A stretch of DNA of 64,000 nucleotides from an uncultured Collinsella sp. (GCA_958435945.1 CAUBIC010000011.1:20922-84921); one strand, 5' to 3'. Positions 41,127-50,426 are shown, counted from the first letter of the stretch. A program made the numbers and translations. The notes: a model not told the origin generated them from the letters alone.

Positions 41127-43823
41127 ATGGAAGAAATGCCCAAGAACTACGATCCGTCGACCAACGAGCCGGCGATCCTGCAGAAGTGGCTCGACGGCGG
41201 CTACTACAAGCGCCGTGAGGGCGTGGGCGACTGCACCGTCACCATTCCGCCTCCCAACGTGACCGGCAAGCTCCACATGGGTCACGCCACCGACGACTCC
41301 ATCCAGGACGCCATCATCCGCATGGCCCGCATGCGCGGCAAGTCCACGCGCTGGGTGCTCGGCACCGATCACGCCGGTATTGCCACGCAGACCAAGGTCG
41401 ACAAGAAGCTCAAGAGCGAGGGCATCAGCCGTCTGGAGATCGGCCGCGATAAGTTTGTCGACGCCTGCTGGGATTGGACCCACGAGTACGGCGGCATCAT
41501 CGTCGAGCAGATCAAGCGTATGGGCTGCTCCGTCGACTTTGACAACGAGCGCTTCACCATGGACGAGGACTACGCCCAGGCCGTGCGCAAGGTGTTCTGC
41601 GACTGGTACCATGACGGTCTGATCTATCGCGGCAAGCGAATCGTCAACTGGTGCCCCAACTGCACTACCGCCATCTCGGACGACGAGGCCGAGTACAAGG
41701 ACGAGAAGGGCCACCTGTGGCACCTGCGCTACCCGCTGACCGAGCCGGTCAACGGCCAGGACTACATCGTCGTCGCCACCACGCGCCCCGAGACCATGCT
41801 CGGCGACACGGGCGTCGCCGTCTCCCCGAAGGACCCCGAGAAGGCCGCCTTTGTGGGTAAGACCGTCAAGCTCCCCATCGTGGACCGCGAGATCCCTATC
41901 TTTGAGGATTGGCACGTCGACGCCAACTTTGGCTCCGGCTTTGTCAAGGTCACCCCGGCCCACGACCCCAACGATTACGCCATGGGCCAGGCCCACGACC
42001 TGCCGCAGATCAACATCTTCGACGAGCACGCGGTGGTCGTTGAGGGCTACGGTGAGTTCACCGGCATGAACCGCGACGAGTGCCGCGAGGCCGTCATCAA
42101 GTGGTTCGAGGAGCACGACCTGCTCGATCACGTCGAGGACCTCGATCACTCCGTCATGCACTGCTACCGCTGCGACGCCGCGCTTGAGCCGTGGCTGTCC
42201 GAGCAGTGGTTCGTCGCCGTCGATAAGCTCAAGGGGCCGGCGCTCGACGCCGTCAACTCTGGCAAGGTCACCTTCCACCCCGCGCGTTGGACGCAGACCT
42301 ACACCACCTGGATGGAGAACCTCAAGGACTGGTGTATCAGCCGCCAGCTGTGGTGGGGCCACCGCATTCCCGTGTTCTACTGCGAGGACTGCGGCTGGGA
42401 GGACGCCCTTACCGAGGACACCGATGTGTGCCCCAAGTGCGGCGGTCATCACGTGCGCCAGGACGAGAACGTGTTGGACACCTGGTTCAGCTCGCAGCTG
42501 TGGACCTTCGCCACGCAGGGCTGGCCGCAAAAGCCGGAGCTGCTCGAGGGCCATCACCCCACGACGGCGCTGGTCACCGCGCGCGACATCATCGCGCTGT
42601 GGGTCGCCCGCATGGTCATGAGCTCGCTGTACTTCCTGGACGAGGTGCCGTTTAAGGACGTCGTCATCTACCCGACGATTCTGGCCAAGGACGGCAGCCG
42701 CATGTCCAAGTCCAAGGGCAACGGCGTTGACCCCATGGACCTCATTGGCATGTACGGCGCCGACGCCATGCGCTACAACCTGCTTACGCTGTGCACCAAC
42801 AACCAGGATGTTAAGTTCGACGCGAACATCGACAAGAAGACCAAGAAGCTTATCGACAGCCCGCGTACCGAGCAGGCCAAGTCGTTTGTGACCAAGATCT
42901 GGAACGCTAGCCGCTTCCTGCTCATGAACATGGAGGGCTACACGCCCGGCGGGCCTGTCGTGGAGACGCCGGCCGACGCTTGGATGTTCAGCCGCCTGGC
43001 CAAGGCCGTGAAGATGGTCACCGAGGGCATCGAGAACTACACCTTTGGCGACATGGCCCGCGGCGTGCAGCAGTTCTTCTGGAACGAGGTCTGCGACTGG
43101 TACGTCGAGGTCACCAAGGCCCGCCTGAAGGGCGAGGGCCGTCTGCAGGCGCAGCGCAACCTGATCTTTGTGCTCGACACCTCCATTCGCCTGATGCACC
43201 CGCTTATGCCGTTTGTCACCGAGGAGATCTGGGACAACATGCCGGCGAGCGTGCTCGATCTGGACGCCGAGGGCAACGTTGACCGCGCCGAGGCGCTCAT
43301 GATCGCCAAGTGGCCTGAGCCCGCCGACTACGTCAAGTACGTCGACGAGGACGCTGAGCGCGCGTTTGAGCTGTGCCGCACCGTCGTTTCCGCCGCCCGC
43401 GCCACGCGTTCGCGTTACCGCTTGAGCCCCAAGGTCGAGCTCGACGTGGTCGTGCGCGCCGGTGCCGAGGATATCGAGAAGCTCGAGAGCCTGCGCTCGA
43501 CCATCGAGCCGCTGGCGAATACCGCCTCGCTGGTCATGGGCACCGATGTTGAGAAGCCTGCCGCGAGTATTGCCGTGGTCGATAGCGGCGTCGAGGTCTT
43601 TGTGGTGCTCGAGGGCAAGGTTGACCTTTCGGCCGAGAAGGCGCGCCTGGAGAAGGAAATTGCCGCGGCCCAGAAGGAGCTCGCCGGCTGCGAGAAGACC
43701 CTTGCCAACGAGGGCTTTGTGGCCAAGGCCGCGCCCGCGGTGGTCCAGAAGAAGAGGGACCGTGCAGCTGAGCTCAAGGAGATCGTGACGGCACTGACTG
43801 CTCAGGTTGCTGACTTCTCGTAG
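41127..43823 (+). CDS. valS: Valyl-tRNA synthetase
   Basis: 898-residue class I synthetase. Seen are the HIGH motif (PPPNVTGKLHMGHATDDS), the CP1 editing domain (TTRPETMLGDTGVAV), the KMSKS loop (GSRMSKSKGNGVDP, about residue 525), the anticodon-binding domain and the C-terminal ValS coiled-coil arm (SAEKARLEKEIAAAQKEL). The internal CxxC pairs (YCEDCGWED, CPKCGGHH, VNWCPNC) likely bind zinc. The leader carries a nested palindrome; another lies downstream. Confidence 0.97.
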   Translation: MEEMPKNYDPSTNEPAILQKWLDGGYYKRREGVGDCTVTIPPPNVTGKLHMGHATDDSIQDAIIRMARMRGKSTRWVLGTDHAGIATQTKVDKKLKSEGISRLEIGRDKFVDACWDWTHEYGGIIVEQIKRMGCSVDFDNERFTMDEDYAQAVRKVFCDWYHDGLIYRGKRIVNWCPNCTTAISDDEAEYKDEKGHLWHLRYPLTEPVNGQDYIVVATTRPETMLGDTGVAVSPKDPEKAAFVGKTVKLPIVDREIPIFEDWHVDANFGSGFVKVTPAHDPNDYAMGQAHDLPQINIFDEHAVVVEGYGEFTGMNRDECREAVIKWFEEHDLLDHVEDLDHSVMHCYRCDAALEPWLSEQWFVAVDKLKGPALDAVNSGKVTFHPARWTQTYTTWMENLKDWCISRQLWWGHRIPVFYCEDCGWEDALTEDTDVCPKCGGHHVRQDENVLDTWFSSQLWTFATQGWPQKPELLEGHHPTTALVTARDIIALWVARMVMSSLYFLDEVPFKDVVIYPTILAKDGSRMSKSKGNGVDPMDLIGMYGADAMRYNLLTLCTNNQDVKFDANIDKKTKKLIDSPRTEQAKSFVTKIWNASRFLLMNMEGYTPGGPVVETPADAWMFSRLAKAVKMVTEGIENYTFGDMARGVQQFFWNEVCDWYVEVTKARLKGEGRLQAQRNLIFVLDTSIRLMHPLMPFVTEEIWDNMPASVLDLDAEGNVDRAEALMIAKWPEPADYVKYVDEDAERAFELCRTVVSAARATRSRYRLSPKVELDVVVRAGAEDIEKLESLRSTIEPLANTASLVMGTDVEKPAASIAVVDSGVEVFVVLEGKVDLSAEKARLEKEIAAAQKELAGCEKTLANEGFVAKAAPAVVQKKRDRAAELKEIVTALTAQVADFS

Positions 43824-43848
43824 GCGGTACTGAGGGGCGCGGTTTGGG

Positions 43849-43937
43849 GCTTTGCTCGCTACTGCGGACAGTCCTGCGCAAGACGGACAGCACATTAAGT
43901 GCTGTCCTTTGCGTGCGGAACTTGTATCGAGCAAAGC
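43849..43937. repeat. Nested palindrome downstream of valS
   Basis: The outer arms GCTTTGCTCG (43849-43858) and CGAGCAAAGC (43928-43937) enclose a strong inner hairpin GGACAGCAC/GTGCTGTCC (43885-43893, 43899-43907; loop ATTAA), itself extended by GCGCAA/TTGCGT. The rest of the 279-bp valS-folC gap shows only a small CGT-rich hairpin-like stretch near 44045-44085. Confidence 0.88.
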
Positions 43938-44102
43938 GTCGGGCCGCTCCTAGTTCGTTTACGTGGTTGTTTGCATCTGGCGCGTTAGGGCCACTGGGTT
44001 GTGGCCTTGATTCTGCTGTAAAGCGTTGTTTGGCTGATATTTTGAATGGGAGGGGCTCGTTGTTGCTTACGGGCCTCTTTTTATGTTGAGGAGACTTTGG
44101 CT

Positions 44103-45446
44103 ATGGCAAAGCGTTCTGGGTTGTATTCGGTGCCGTTTGAGGTTCCGGAGCTTTCTTTTGATGAGGCTGTTGCACTTGCGGCCGATACGGGCAAGATTGC
44201 GCGTTATTCCACGCCGCTGCTCGAGACCGTCGTCGAGATGCTCGATGAGCTTGGTCGTCCTGACGAGTTCTACGATTGCGTCCAGATAGCGGGTACCAAT
44301 GGAAAGACCTCGACGACGCGATTCTCGGCTGCCATTCTTCGTGGTGAGGGCCTTAAGACGGCACTCTTTACGTCGCCTCATCTGGTGCGCTATCCCGAGC
44401 GTATGGAGATTGACGGAAAGGTCGTCTCAGACGAGGTCTTTGCCCATGGTGTCTCTGCGGCGTATGAGGCGGGTCGTCGTCTCAACGCACGTCGTGAGGC
44501 GGCGGGCGAGGAGCTCCGTTCTATTACGCCCTTCGATCTTTTGTCCGTGGCTGGTTTGACTATGTTTGCCGAGGCTTGCGTGGACGTGGCCGTGCTTGAG
44601 GTTGGCATGGGCGGACGATGGGATGCTACGAGTGCGACCGATCCCGTGGCCGTCGCCATTACGGGCATTGGACTCGACCATACGAAGGTCCTTGGCGACA
44701 CGCTTGAGGCTATTGCGGGGGAGAAGGCTGCGGTTATTAAGCCTGGGCGTTTGGTTGTTTTGGGCGAGGGCACGCATGAGGCGAGCGTTCAGCGTGTGAT
44801 GGATGCCCGTTGCCGCGAGTGCGGTGTTGTGCCGCTCGTGGTGAATCATGTCACGACTAAGGTGCCGGCGCATGTGGGCGACACGGTGGAGTTTAGCTGC
44901 ACCACACCGCGCGCGATCTATACGTCGAGGATGGTCAAGCCGGCGTATCAGCCGCAGAATGCTGCGTGCGCGATTATGCTGTGCGAGGGCTATCTGGGTC
45001 GCGAGCTCGACCACGATGCGCTCGACGCTTCGCTTATGGGCTGCCCCACGCCGGGTCGTTTTGACGTGCTGGGAACCGATCCGCTCAAACTGATCGACGC
45101 TTGCCATAACCCCCAGAGCTGCGAGAACTTTGTGAGCGCACTGGACGAGATCGATACGTGCGTAGAGAATCGCCCCACGCTGCTGTGTGCTGCGCTGGCC
45201 GACAAGGACGTGGCGGGCATCGTCGATGTGCTGATTCCGGCCTTCCCGCGCGTGGTCGTGACCCAGACCGATTCCGATCGCGCCCTGCCGGCAGATGAGC
45301 TCGCTGCCCTGGTGGACGCCGATAAGCTCGCGGGTGTGTATCCCAGCGTATCCGAAGCCCTCGCGGCCCTCGATGCCGCGGGCGAGCCCTTCGTAGCAGC
45401 CGGCACCATCACCCTAGCCGGCGAAGTGGCCGGCCTGCTGCGCTAG
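44103..45446 (+). CDS. folC: Folylpolyglutamate synthase / dihydrofolate synthase
   Basis: 447-residue Mur-ligase-type enzyme that adds glutamate to folates. The P-loop is IAGTNGKTSTTRF (about residue 70), followed by LFTSPHLVRYPERM and the ligase motif EVGMGGRWDATSATDP, GLDHTKVLGDTLEAIAGEKA and ACHNPQS in the C-terminal domain. ATG 44103 is preceded by GAGGAGAC; an upstream in-frame start would add poorly conserved residues. It is probably monocistronic. Confidence 0.95.
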   Translation: MAKRSGLYSVPFEVPELSFDEAVALAADTGKIARYSTPLLETVVEMLDELGRPDEFYDCVQIAGTNGKTSTTRFSAAILRGEGLKTALFTSPHLVRYPERMEIDGKVVSDEVFAHGVSAAYEAGRRLNARREAAGEELRSITPFDLLSVAGLTMFAEACVDVAVLEVGMGGRWDATSATDPVAVAITGIGLDHTKVLGDTLEAIAGEKAAVIKPGRLVVLGEGTHEASVQRVMDARCRECGVVPLVVNHVTTKVPAHVGDTVEFSCTTPRAIYTSRMVKPAYQPQNAACAIMLCEGYLGRELDHDALDASLMGCPTPGRFDVLGTDPLKLIDACHNPQSCENFVSALDEIDTCVENRPTLLCAALADKDVAGIVDVLIPAFPRVVVTQTDSDRALPADELAALVDADKLAGVYPSVSEALAALDAAGEPFVAAGTITLAGEVAGLLR

Positions 45447-45480
45447 AGCCTTTCTGTAGGGCAGCTGGTTGCCCTGCTCG

Positions 45481-45638
45481 CCACGAAATGGGCCTATTTA
45501 CTACGTTTGACCGGTTGCCCTCGACCACGCCGAGAATTGCGAAATCAAAACCGCAGGTAGATGGCTTGCCAATTTTCAAAAAAGACCCGCATGGTTGACC
45601 CATGCGGGTTAAACGTAGTAGATAGCCCTTTTTCGTGG
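45481..45638. repeat. Nested palindrome in the folC-pepQ gap (about 32-bp imperfect outer arms)
   Basis: The outer arms 45481-45512 and 45607-45638 begin CCACGAAA and end TTTCGTGG and share ACTACGTTTGACC/GGTTAAACGTAGT with a few mismatches. An inner perfect hairpin ACCCGCATGG/CCATGCGGGT (45585-45594, 45600-45609) abuts the right arm. It lies between convergently transcribed folC and the peptidase gene, where a bidirectional terminator would be useful. The gap also holds palindrome copy 3. Confidence 0.9.
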
Positions 45639-45680
45639 CGCATCTCTAGACTGTCAAATTGGTCGACTTGGCCCTTTAGC

Positions 45681-45747
45681 AGTTGCGGTGAAATAGTTCC
45701 TGGATTATGCCTCTGTGGGTTAATCTGGGAACTATTCCACCGCAACT
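45681..45747. repeat. 67-bp palindrome, copy 3 (21-bp arms, 25-nt loop)
   Basis: The outer arm begins AGTTGCGGTGAAATA as in copies 1 and 2, but the inner six bases are GTTCCT and the partner arm reads GGGAACTATTCCACCG, nearly perfect. The loop is 25 nt (45702-45726). It lies 24 bp past the stop of the leftward peptidase gene; copy 4 sits at the other end of that gene. Confidence 0.93.
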
Positions 45748-45771
45748 TAGTTTGGGGGCTTGGGGACCAGG

Positions 45772-46860
45772 CTAGTCTAGGCGGACTGGGTCGTGGGGGT
45801 AGGCGTTGAGGATCTCGACGCCGGACTCGGTGACCAGGGCCAGGTCTTCGATACGGACGCCGGTGCGGCCGGGGAGGTAGATGCCCGGCTCAATGGAGAA
45901 CGTCATGCCGGGCTCTACGACTTGCTCGTTGGCGAGCGAGACGTCGCCCGGCTCGTGGTCCTGCAGACCGATCGAGTGTCCCAGGCGATGCGTAAAGTAC
46001 TGCCCATAGCCCGCCTCCTCAATCACGTCGCGTGCGGCGCGGTCCAGGTCGCACATGCGCACGCCCGGTGCGATGAGAGCCTCGGCGGCCTCGTTGGCAC
46101 GGCGCACGATGTCGTAGATGCGCGCCGTCTCTTCGTCCGGCTCGCCCCAAAAGAACGTGCGCGTCATGTCCGAGCAGTAGTTGCAGCGGCGTCCGCCAAT
46201 GTCGAACAGCACCACGTCGCCGCGTTTGAGCACGGTGTCGTCGGGCTCGTGATGCGGGTCTCCGGCGTTGGCGCCAAAGCTCACGATGGGCGGAAAGCTA
46301 AAGCCCTCGCAGCCGTGCTTGCGATATAAGCCGAGCATCTGGTCGGCAATTTCGCGCTCCGTTACGCCCTCGCGGACGAGCTTGATGGCGTCGGACATCA
46401 CGGCGTCGTTGGCGGCCGAGGACACGCGCATGAGCTCCTGCTCGGCGGCATCCTTGTGGGTGCGCGCAGCGGTGACGGCAAAGTCGCCCAGGAAGAACTC
46501 GCTGGCGGCGTGGCGCTCCATAAGGGGCATCAAAAAGCCGGAACGCATGACGGTGTCGATGCCGAGGGGCTTGGATGGATCGACCTCGCGAGCGATGGCG
46601 TCGGCCACGACGTCGGTATCGGTGTGATAGGCGACGCGGGCATTGTCATACTCGGGCAGCTGATGCAGGGCGTTGACCAAGATAACGGGCTCGCAACCGC
46701 GCGCGAGCAGCACGCCGCAAAAACGCTCGAACATATCGGCATAAAAGCCGGTCAGGTAATAAATCGACCACGGGTCGTTTACAAGCAACTGCGCGCCGGG
46801 GTGCTGAGCCTCGAGCGCATCGAGCACGCGCGCCACGCGCTGGTCATCGACATGTGCCAT
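45772..46860 (-). CDS. pepQ: M24-family Xaa-Pro aminopeptidase/dipeptidase
   Basis: 362-residue cytoplasmic metallopeptidase releasing residues next to proline. It has an N-terminal creatinase-like domain and a pita-bread catalytic domain with metal ligands in VLFDIGGRRCNYCSDMTRTF (two Asp), THRLGHSIGLQDHE (His), FSIEPGIYLPG (Glu) and VRIEDLALVTESG (Glu). I chose ATG at 46860 (MAHVDDQRV), preceded by GAAAGGA; the frame continues upstream into palindrome copy 4 and is probably not translated. The gene is bracketed by palindromes 3 and 4. The symbol is tentative between pepQ and pepP. Confidence 0.9.
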   Translation of the reverse strand: MAHVDDQRVARVLDALEAQHPGAQLLVNDPWSIYYLTGFYADMFERFCGVLLARGCEPVILVNALHQLPEYDNARVAYHTDTDVVADAIAREVDPSKPLGIDTVMRSGFLMPLMERHAASEFFLGDFAVTAARTHKDAAEQELMRVSSAANDAVMSDAIKLVREGVTEREIADQMLGLYRKHGCEGFSFPPIVSFGANAGDPHHEPDDTVLKRGDVVLFDIGGRRCNYCSDMTRTFFWGEPDEETARIYDIVRRANEAAEALIAPGVRMCDLDRAARDVIEEAGYGQYFTHRLGHSIGLQDHEPGDVSLANEQVVEPGMTFSIEPGIYLPGRTGVRIEDLALVTESGVEILNAYPHDPVRLD

Positions 46861-46912
46861 GAAACATCCTTTCGCTAGGTTGCCACCATGGTATCCCATA
46901 CGCCCCCACATA

Positions 46913-46979
46913 AGTTGCGGTGGAATAGTTCCTGGATGCCGGGGTTTTGGCGGAAATCAGGAACTATTTCACCGCAATT
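46913..46979. repeat. 67-bp palindrome, copy 4 (21-bp arms, 25-nt loop)
   Basis: The arms 46913-46933 (AGTTGCGGTGGAATAGTTCCT with one change from copy 3) and 46959-46979 pair around a 25-nt loop. It lies just upstream of the peptidase start and may overlap its promoter region. Confidence 0.92.
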
Positions 46980-47036
46980 GTGGAGGGTGGGGTGGATGGC
47001 GGGGTGGCTAAAAGAGCCCCGTCCCAAATGAGCTAC

Positions 47037-47435
47037 CTAGGCAGGGTCGATGTCCATGCTGGCGATGAGGTCTATGCCCGTGTTGAGGAGGTCTTCTAGA
47101 ACGACGTCGCCCATGCGGACTGGGGCTTTGACGACCAGGCCGCGGATGAGGTTCATGGCTTGGGCGTGGAGTGCCAGCGGGATTGCTTCGACCGTGCGCA
47201 CGGGCAACAGTGCCTCGTCGCCGCTGGATACGGCAACGGTGGTAGTGAGTACGCGCATGGGGCAGGTGAGCTCCTGATGCGCGAACGTATCACCGCGCGG
47301 GCAGCTGTTGCCGGTCACGGAGCGCACCTCTACCACGGCGCCGTCTGCGTTGCGCTCGACCTCTACGGTCAGGAGGCACTCGGATGGGCAGGTGGTGCAG
47401 TTGAACTGCTGCGTTTCTATCGCGTTTATGCTCAT
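47037..47435 (-). CDS. DUF1667 protein (cysteine-rich partner of Glp-type dehydrogenases)
   Basis: 132 residues starting MSINAIETQQFNCTTCPSECLL. The N-terminal CTTCPSEC and SVTGNSCPRG cysteines look like an FeS or metal site; the rest (CPMRVLTTTVAVSSG, VKAPVRMGDVVLEDLLNTG) is typical of DUF1667. These proteins usually sit last in an operon with an NAD/FAD oxidoreductase and a GlpA-like dehydrogenase, as here. Start ATG 47435 lies 4 bp from the end of the upstream gene; an upstream in-frame ATG would overlap that gene. Likely an electron-transfer subunit of anaerobic glycerol-3-phosphate oxidation. Confidence 0.87.
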   Translation of the reverse strand: MSINAIETQQFNCTTCPSECLLTVEVERNADGAVVEVRSVTGNSCPRGDTFAHQELTCPMRVLTTTVAVSSGDEALLPVRTVEAIPLALHAQAMNLIRGLVVKAPVRMGDVVLEDLLNTGIDLIASMDIDPA

Positions 47436-47439
47436 GACC

Positions 47440-48798
47440 CTACGCCTCCTCAATGGGATCGACGGACAGGACAATCTCGCTAACACCCAGGTCTAGTGCG
47501 CGCTGAATCATCTTTGCCGGCAGAGGGATGCTTTCCATTACGCTCGGTTTAAACGGGCGGACCTTGCCTGTGAATAGTTCATCGTCGCCTGCCAGAATGC
47601 GCACGCGGGCGGCGTCGACCGGTCGGCGCACGCGGAAGTTGAGTTTGGTGAGTGCCACGGCCGTAATGCGTCCCGGCAGCGCGTAGCCTGCAATGCCAGC
47701 GGGGGAGACCGTGAGCTGGCAACCCGGGCTCGTCTTGAGATCCGCACTGCCACCCAGCGCGTACGCCGCCGCAGCTGCACCGGCGCGCTCGGACTCGGTC
47801 GTCACGTTGTCGGCCAGGTCGTGCACGTGCAGTACGTTGCCGCAGGCAAAGATGCCCGGCACGCTCGTTTGCAGGCTCTGGTCCACCACGGCGCCGCGCG
47901 TGTGCGGGTCAAGTTCAACGCCCGCGCCCACCGAAAGCTCGTTCTCGGGAATCAGGCCCACTGAAAGCAGTAGCGTGTCGCACGGAACAATGCGCTCGGT
48001 CCCCGGAATGGGTGCCAGGCGCTCGTCGACCCGACTCACCTCGACGGCCTCCACGCGATCGTGTCCGATTACGCGTGTGACGGTAGTGGACAGGTGAAGC
48101 GGAATGCCAAAGTCGTCCAGGCAGTTCTTGACGTTGCGGCGCAGACCGTTGGCGTACGGCATGAGTTCGTACACGCCCTCGACCGAAATTCCCTCGAGCG
48201 TACAGCGGCGCGCCATGATCAGCCCGATGTCGCCCGAGCCCAAAATGACGGCACGCGAGCCGGGCTTGAGATTTTCGATATTGATGTATCGCTGCGCCAG
48301 GCCAGCCGTAAACACGCCGGCGGGGCGGCTGCCGGGGATCTTGATCTCGCTGCGCGTGCGCTCGCGGCATCCCATAGCAAGGACGACCGCGCGTCCGGTG
48401 AGCTGCAACATGCCGGCACGGCTCATGAGCGTGACGGTGTGGAGTGCGGCGTCTTCCGTGGACTCGCTCGAATCGATCCCAAGCACCATGCTGCCCAGGA
48501 ACAGCGCAATGTCGGTCGCGCGCACCTGGTCGATAAAGCGCTGCGCGTACTCGGGACCGGTGAGTTCCTGCTTAAAGTGCGACAGGCCAAATCCGGGGTG
48601 GATGCACTGGCGGAGGATTCCTCCTAGATGTTGCTCGCGCTCCACGATGGCCACGCGCGCGCCGGCCTTATGCGCGGCAAGCGCGGCAGCCATGCCAGCG
48701 GGTCCGCCGCCGATAACGACCACGTCGAACGCCTGCGTTGGCACTGCCTCGTCGGCGCCGTCCGCCGCGATTGTGACATTCACTTCAAAGCTTGCCAT
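47440..48798 (-). CDS. NAD(P)/FAD-dependent oxidoreductase (GlpB-like partner)
   Basis: 452 residues. An N-terminal FAD-binding Rossmann motif (VVVIGGGPAGMAAALAAHKAG, about residues 26-46), a second nucleotide-binding GSGDIGLIMARRCTLEG near residue 170 and a GIFACGNVLHVHD FAD motif identify the two-dinucleotide-binding family. A single ILRQCIHPGFG cysteine lies near residue 66; the classical redox CxxC is absent. It is co-operonic with the GlpA-like gene (1 bp apart) and DUF1667, suggesting a three-subunit anaerobic glycerol-3-phosphate dehydrogenase. Confidence 0.9.
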   Translation of the reverse strand: MASFEVNVTIAADGADEAVPTQAFDVVVIGGGPAGMAAALAAHKAGARVAIVEREQHLGGILRQCIHPGFGLSHFKQELTGPEYAQRFIDQVRATDIALFLGSMVLGIDSSESTEDAALHTVTLMSRAGMLQLTGRAVVLAMGCRERTRSEIKIPGSRPAGVFTAGLAQRYINIENLKPGSRAVILGSGDIGLIMARRCTLEGISVEGVYELMPYANGLRRNVKNCLDDFGIPLHLSTTVTRVIGHDRVEAVEVSRVDERLAPIPGTERIVPCDTLLLSVGLIPENELSVGAGVELDPHTRGAVVDQSLQTSVPGIFACGNVLHVHDLADNVTTESERAGAAAAAYALGGSADLKTSPGCQLTVSPAGIAGYALPGRITAVALTKLNFRVRRPVDAARVRILAGDDELFTGKVRPFKPSVMESIPLPAKMIQRALDLGVSEIVLSVDPIEEA

Positions 48799-48799
48799 C

Positions 48800-50254
48800 C
48801 TAGCGCACCCCCTTCAAAGGTCCCTCAACGAGCCACGAGCCAGTGTCCTCCAGTAGCACTTCGCTGGGCTCGCAGCCCAGCTCGCGTGCCAGGATCGCCA
48901 CCACGCGGCTCTGGCAAAAACCACTCTGGCACCGACCCATGCCGGCACGGCAGCGGCGCTTGACGCCCTCGACCGAAACCGCGCCCGGGCGGCGTCGGAT
49001 CGCGGCCACGATCTCGGCCTCGGGCACCGTCTCGCAGCGGCAGACGATCTGCCCCCATGCTGGGTCGGACTCAATGAGCTCTTCCTTGCGCGCAAGCGGT
49101 GCACGGTCAAAATCGTCCGGCGCGTGGCGAATCGGGTCCCAATCGTCCCGTTCGCGCAGGTCGACGCCGGCATCGCGCAGCACCTGCTCCATGCGCTCGG
49201 CAATGGCCGGCGCGCTCGCCACGCCCGGCGACTGAATGCCTGCCGCCTGGAACAGTCCCGGCACCACGGCCGACTGCCCAATAAAAAAGTCGTTCGTACC
49301 CTGAATGACAGGGCGCCCGCCGGCAAACGCGCGCACCACGCGACGTGTATCCAGATCGGGCACCAGCTTGCGCGCGCCGCTCAGCAGCGCGTTGATATCG
49401 CTCGCATAGGTCTGCGTGTCGCCGGGCTCGCGCACGGCAGCGGTCGCGGTAATCACGGTGTTGCCATGTACAGTGCCCGTGACGATAACTCCCTTGGACA
49501 CCGGCGTAGGAACAGGGTAGAGCGGCATGAGCGCGCGTGGCTCCTTGTCCAGCACCACGATGTTGCCCTGGCGCCAGACCATCTGGAACTCCTCGGCGCC
49601 CGCCATATGCGAGATGTCCGCGGCACCATTGCCCGCGGCGTTAATCAGGTAACGGCAGCGCACGTCTCTGGCGGGCGTCGCCAGCGTAAAGCGCGCGGCT
49701 CCGTCATCCGAGCCGGCAACTTCAATCGCCTCCACCGGTGCGGAGCGCATAAACGTCACGCCGTTGGCAACGGCGTTCTCCAGCGCGGCGATGGCCACTT
49801 CAAATGGGTCAACGTAACCGGTCGAGGGGCACCACAGCGCGCACGAGGTCTGGGCACTCGCGCGCGGCTCCAGCTCGTGGATGCGCTCGGGGCCGATAAT
49901 CGACAGCTCGGGCACGCCGTTTGCCAGCCCATTGCTGCGCAGCTTCTCCAGGTGCGCCCGGTCTTCGTCGTTGAAGCCCAGCACCATCGAACCGGTGCGC
50001 CGGAACAAAAATCCCAGCTCCTGGGCCCACGTGCCATATAGCTCGCAACCACGGGCGTTGACCTGCGCCTTTACCGTGCCCGGCGCCGGATCGTAGCCGG
50101 CGTGAACCAGGCCGCCGTTGGCCTTCGACGCGCCCAGGGCGATGTCGTTGGCCGCTTCGATCACGCATATGGACAGGTCAAACCGCGCGAGCTGACGCGC
50201 GATGGCGCATCCCGTGATGCCCGCGCCCACAATTGCGATATCAAACGTTTCCAT
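48800..50254 (-). CDS. GlpA-like FAD-dependent glycerol-3-phosphate dehydrogenase with C-terminal BFD-type [2Fe-2S] domain
   Basis: 484 residues. The N-terminal DAO domain starts METFDIAIVGAGITGCAIARQL; the C-terminal part has the BFD-like cluster motif IVCRCETVPEAEI then RCRAGMGRCQSGFC (four Cys). This matches anaerobic GlpA-type dehydrogenases that feed electrons to partner subunits. GGGAGG lies 7 bp before ATG 50254; a GTG one codon upstream is possible. It is the first gene of the leftward operon; a palindrome TTGACAGGCTGTCAA (50275-50289) lies just upstream and may be an operator. Confidence 0.88.
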   Translation of the reverse strand: METFDIAIVGAGITGCAIARQLARFDLSICVIEAANDIALGASKANGGLVHAGYDPAPGTVKAQVNARGCELYGTWAQELGFLFRRTGSMVLGFNDEDRAHLEKLRSNGLANGVPELSIIGPERIHELEPRASAQTSCALWCPSTGYVDPFEVAIAALENAVANGVTFMRSAPVEAIEVAGSDDGAARFTLATPARDVRCRYLINAAGNGAADISHMAGAEEFQMVWRQGNIVVLDKEPRALMPLYPVPTPVSKGVIVTGTVHGNTVITATAAVREPGDTQTYASDINALLSGARKLVPDLDTRRVVRAFAGGRPVIQGTNDFFIGQSAVVPGLFQAAGIQSPGVASAPAIAERMEQVLRDAGVDLRERDDWDPIRHAPDDFDRAPLARKEELIESDPAWGQIVCRCETVPEAEIVAAIRRRPGAVSVEGVKRRCRAGMGRCQSGFCQSRVVAILARELGCEPSEVLLEDTGSWLVEGPLKGVR

Positions 50255-50274
50255 CACAGTGCCTCCCAGACAAG

Positions 50275-50289
50275 TTGACAGGCTGTCAA
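50275..50289. promoter_or_regulatory. Perfect 7-bp palindrome upstream of the glpA-type operon
   Basis: TTGACAG-G-CTGTCAA is 21 bp upstream of the glpA-like start. A TAGGAT (-10-like on the minus strand) lies about 10 bp further upstream, so the site would overlap the transcript start, as expected for a repressor operator. Confidence 0.45.
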
Positions 50290-50426
50290 TAGGACTATCC
50301 TACGGTCTGCACACCCCTAGCGCAGCGGCAATGCGGCGAACAGCCCCAACTGCATCCGCCAACGGCAGGCGAGGGGAGACTCAGGACCATCGGTGACCTC
50401 GTCTGCCCCCCCTGGTGTCAGAAGTT

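Noticed and set aside
40860..43934. 1024-residue minus-strand ORF antisense to valS
   Set aside because: Same shadow effect; it runs through intergenic palindromes and has no recognisable domain.
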